A DNA stretch of 64,000 bases from Myxococcales bacterium (GTDB lineage: Bacteria; Myxococcota_A; Polyangia; Polyangiales; Polyangiaceae), in assembly GCA_025359105.1 (NCBI GenBank), contig JANYHK010000005.1:1-64000 (forward strand), written 5' to 3'. Positions within the stretch are counted from its first letter, which is position 1, and every line of letters starts with the position of its first letter. Below, piece after piece: positions 61,891 through 64,000 of the stretch. The position numbers and the translations under genes were made by a program. The notes beneath the pieces are model-generated. The model was given only the letters and a program-made list of their open reading frames with translations, was not told the DNA's origin and did no database searches.

Positions 61891-62469
61891 ATGTCGCCCC
61901 ACCGCGCGAAACCGCCCCTGGTTTGCCCGCCGAAGGCGCGGCTCCTCCGGTATCGCAATCAGCGCGTGATCGACAAGTTCCTCGAGCAGTACCGCCTCGA
62001 GCGCCGCGAAGCCGAGCAGCTCTTCGAGGACATGCTTCTTTTCCTCTGGCTCGCGTCGCGCTCGCTGACCGGTCCGCGCGGCACGCCGCTCCTCGGCGTC
62101 CTCGAGCCGCATGCTCTGATGGACGAGATGTGGCACACGTTTATCCTGCACACGCGCGAGTACGAGCGATTCTGCCGCCGCTTCTTCGGACGCACGATCC
62201 ATCACGATCCGACGGCGCCGCCCGAACGGGTGCGCGGCGCCGACGGCGCGCGTGAGCACGCCGAGCTCCGGCGCAAGATCGCGTTCGTTTACGACGAGCT
62301 CGGTGAAGACGTCGCGCGGCGCTGGTTCGACGCGTACGTCGATCGGTACACGGACGTCTTCGTCGACGCGCGGCGGGTGACGCGCGCGCAGGCGAGCCGG
62401 AGGGCGCGCCGTGCGGTCAGGGGCGGCAGCCCAGCGCGCGAGCCCGTTCGCGCACGCGCGTCGCGGTGA
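61891..62469 (+). CDS. Glycine-rich-domain-protein-like (DUF1399-type) protein
   Basis: A 192-residue protein. The block LMDEMWHTFILHTREYERFC (Asp78, Glu79, Trp81, His82, His87) followed by FGRTIHH (His104, His105) is the 'D-E-x-W-H...H-T-x-x-Y-x-x-F-C...I-H-H' signature of the N-terminal domain of plant glycine-rich-domain proteins and small bacterial relatives; the histidines and acids look like a metal site. No signal or membrane helix. The C-terminal 25 residues are Arg/Ala-rich and overlap the convergent TPR gene by 53 bp. Function unknown. Confidence 0.7.
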   Translation: MSPHRAKPPLVCPPKARLLRYRNQRVIDKFLEQYRLERREAEQLFEDMLLFLWLASRSLTGPRGTPLLGVLEPHALMDEMWHTFILHTREYERFCRRFFGRTIHHDPTAPPERVRGADGAREHAELRRKIAFVYDELGEDVARRWFDAYVDRYTDVFVDARRVTRAQASRRARRAVRGGSPAREPVRARASR

Positions 62470-64000
62470 CGCTCTGCGGTTTGGCGGCGCCCCAGCGATC
62501 CAGGACGATCCCGTACTCCGCGCACGCGCGCGCCTTGTCGAGCTTGGCAGCGCGCGCCTGCCCGAGAAGCTCGTGCGCGCGCGTGTCGCCCCACGGGTCG
62601 GTGATCGGCGTGCAGCTGCTCGCCGCCAGCTCGAGCTCGGGGAGGGCCTCGTCGACGAGGCCGGCCATCAGCAACGCCGGTGCGCCCGTGAAGTCGCCCG
62701 TCGGACGGCGCGACGGCGGCGGAGAGAACCGCGCCCGCGCCGCCACCGCCTCGTTCGCTTCCTCCGGAGTAGCCGCGAGTCCGCCGTACGCACGCTGCCA
62801 CAGCATCCCGTCGAAGGCGCGCGGCATTCGCTTCCGCCACACCTCGACCCAGCGGGACCGCCGCCCGACGTAGTCCTCACGCGAGATCGCGCCGCCGAGC
62901 AGGGCGAGGTGCGCGGTGTTGATCGACTGGTCGCCCACGATGTCGAAGTGCGCGTCGGCGTCGTCGCCGCGATCGAGCAAGGTGCGTGTCGCCCTGCCGG
63001 CGTCCTCGGGGCGGCCCATCTCCAAGTAGATGTGCGCCTGGTCGTTGGTCACGTAGCGGAACATCTCGGCGTCGTCGGCGGTGAAGGTGGGGACGAGCTG
63101 CTCGAAGCCCGCCGCCGCAAGATCGAGGCGCCCCTGGAGAACGGCGAGGCCCGCGCGGTAGAGCGGTTCGATTCCCTTCGACGGCGCGGCCACGGTGGGG
63201 AAGGCTTCGTTGAGCGCACGCACCGCGTCCGCCTTGCGCCCGAGCGCGTAGAGCGCGTCCGCGCGGAGGACGCGCGGCATGGTGGAGTTCGGCGCGCGCT
63301 CCAAGAACTCGCCGAGGACGCGGTCTGCGGACGCGCAGTCGCCTCGCTCTGCTGCGAGGCGCGCGCGAAGCATGACGCACAGCGTGGCCCTCGGAAAGCG
63401 GCGCGCACACTCTTCCAGCATCGAGGTCGCCTCGTCCATTCGCCCCAGAAACGCGAGCGACGCGGCGCCCAGCCAGAGCGGCACCGCGTTGTCCCTGTCG
63501 AGCGCCTGCGCGCGCTCGAGCGCCTCGAGCGCCTCGCGGAATCGGTACGCATAGCGGCGCACGACGCCCAACCAGAGCGCGGCCTCCGCGTCGTCGGGAG
63601 CGCGCTCGACCAGCCGCGCCAGGCGCTCTTCGGCGGCGCGGAAATCGGGTTCCTTCTGGGCGACGAGCTGAAAGGCCTCGAGCAGGTCGCGGTCGCGGCT
63701 GTCGAGGCCACTCGGGCTCGCGGCCGCGAGCCCGAGCTCCAAGCGCATGCCGTGGTTCGTCGTGGGGAGGAAGATGGTGAGGAGCCCCATCCGCAGGTGG
63801 GCCGCGGCGAAGCCGGGATCGGCGTCGAGCGCGGCTTGCAGCTCTCCGAACGCCTCGTTGTACAGCCCCTCACGGAACCTCCGCATCGCCTCGTCGTAGG
63901 CCGCCCGCGCGCGAGGACTATTCGTCCCGCCCAGGCTCGAGGGCGCCTGCGGCGGAGACGCGGCGCGAGGCGCGATGTGCCCGCCTCTCGCGGAAACGAG
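62417..64000 (-). CDS. TPR-repeat protein, 5' end outside the window (possibly a kinase)
   Basis: The frame is open from the stop at 62417 to the right edge with no break, so the gene starts beyond 64000. Visible are about 528 residues of tetratricopeptide repeats: GELQAALDADPGFAAAHLRM, ALWLGVVRRYAYRFREALEA, LERAQALDRDNAVPLWLGAA and TMPRVLRADALYALGRKADA. The edge-proximal AAYDEAMRRFREGLYNEAF is the linker-plus-first-repeat found after the kinase domain of many Polyangia Ser/Thr kinases, so the missing part may be a kinase. An internal ATG at 63886 is unlikely to be the start. Confidence 0.8.
   Translation of the reverse strand, partial: LVSARGGHIAPRAASPPQAPSSLGGTNSPRARAAYDEAMRRFREGLYNEAFGELQAALDADPGFAAAHLRMGLLTIFLPTTNHGMRLELGLAAASPSGLDSRDRDLLEAFQLVAQKEPDFRAAEERLARLVERAPDDAEAALWLGVVRRYAYRFREALEALERAQALDRDNAVPLWLGAASLAFLGRMDEATSMLEECARRFPRATLCVMLRARLAAERGDCASADRVLGEFLERAPNSTMPRVLRADALYALGRKADAVRALNEAFPTVAAPSKGIEPLYRAGLAVLQGRLDLAAAGFEQLVPTFTADDAEMFRYVTNDQAHIYLEMGRPEDAGRATRTLLDRGDDADAHFDIVGDQSINTAHLALLGGAISREDYVGRRSRWVEVWRKRMPRAFDGMLWQRAYGGLAATPEEANEAVAARARFSPPPSRRPTGDFTGAPALLMAGLVDEALPELELAASSCTPITDPWGDTRAHELLGQARAAKLDKARACAEYGIVLDRWGAAKPQSVTATRVRERARALGCRP

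Overview
The window is very GC-rich, gene-dense DNA with the character of Myxococcota, most likely class Polyangia (Labilithrix/Sorangium-like). The signs are many secreted lipoproteins with acidic or Gly-Ser-Thr spacers after the lipid-anchored cysteine (about fifteen lipobox proteins), a MYXO-CTERM-like tail, Ser/Thr protein kinases with Pro/Ala-rich linkers, bacterial enhancer-binding proteins, and a Cys-rich protein with an 'IDDDGDGLVDC' motif. This placement is inference from protein style; there is no rRNA gene to confirm it. I see no tRNA, rRNA, CRISPR array or intact insertion sequence. | Layout. 0-3.6 kb is scarred by mobile elements: the 3' end of an IS66-type transposase, a hybrid PAS/histidine kinase/receiver protein, and a frameshifted, 5'-truncated IS91-type transposase with a strong hairpin downstream. 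3.6-10.7 kb is a tightly overlapping minus-strand operon: a sigma-54 activator without a sensory domain, a HlyD-type adaptor, an ABC exporter with a complete C39 leader peptidase, and a second ABC protein. It resembles the export half of a RiPP/bacteriocin locus, but no precursor or modification gene is visible. 10.7-26.4 kb holds secreted proteins (zinc-dependent phospholipase C-like, a beta-propeller lipoprotein, a DUF885 peptidase-like lipoprotein, a two-gene unit with a 1186-residue unknown protein, fibrinogen-like and glucose-dehydrogenase-like lipoproteins) plus glutamate racemase. | 26.4-36.0 kb is the most distinctive part: eight plus-strand genes, mostly spaced 1-12 bp or overlapping by 4 bp (GTGA). 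They encode a glycogen synthase homologue, an ATP-grasp ligase, an S51/cyanophycinase-like hydrolase, an enterochelin-esterase-like hydrolase, a second divergent ATP-grasp protein, a second esterase, a GCS2 carboxylate-amine ligase fused to two CBS domains, and a succinylglutamate desuccinylase/aspartoacylase-like hydrolase. The ligase-hydrolase content suggests synthesis and turnover of an amide- or peptide-type molecule. Two more ATP-grasp paralogues, sharing the 'THMEWF' signature with the first, lie divergently at 42.2-44.7 kb. | 36.3-42.2 kb carries a diheme DUF1111-type lipoprotein, a Ser/Thr kinase, and an operon of two monoheme cytochrome c lipoproteins with an outer-membrane barrel protein that itself has a CXXCH motif, closed by a very strong intrinsic terminator. 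44.8-64 kb returns to envelope proteins and regulators: a polytopic membrane protein, a second DUF885 lipoprotein, a MAPEG protein, a second glucose-dehydrogenase-like lipoprotein, a diheme lipoprotein, a zinc-finger/kinase fusion, a STAND ATPase-TPR protein with a C-terminal winged helix, a ferritin-like lipoprotein, a degenerate patch at 61.1-61.7 kb, and a TPR protein running off the right edge.
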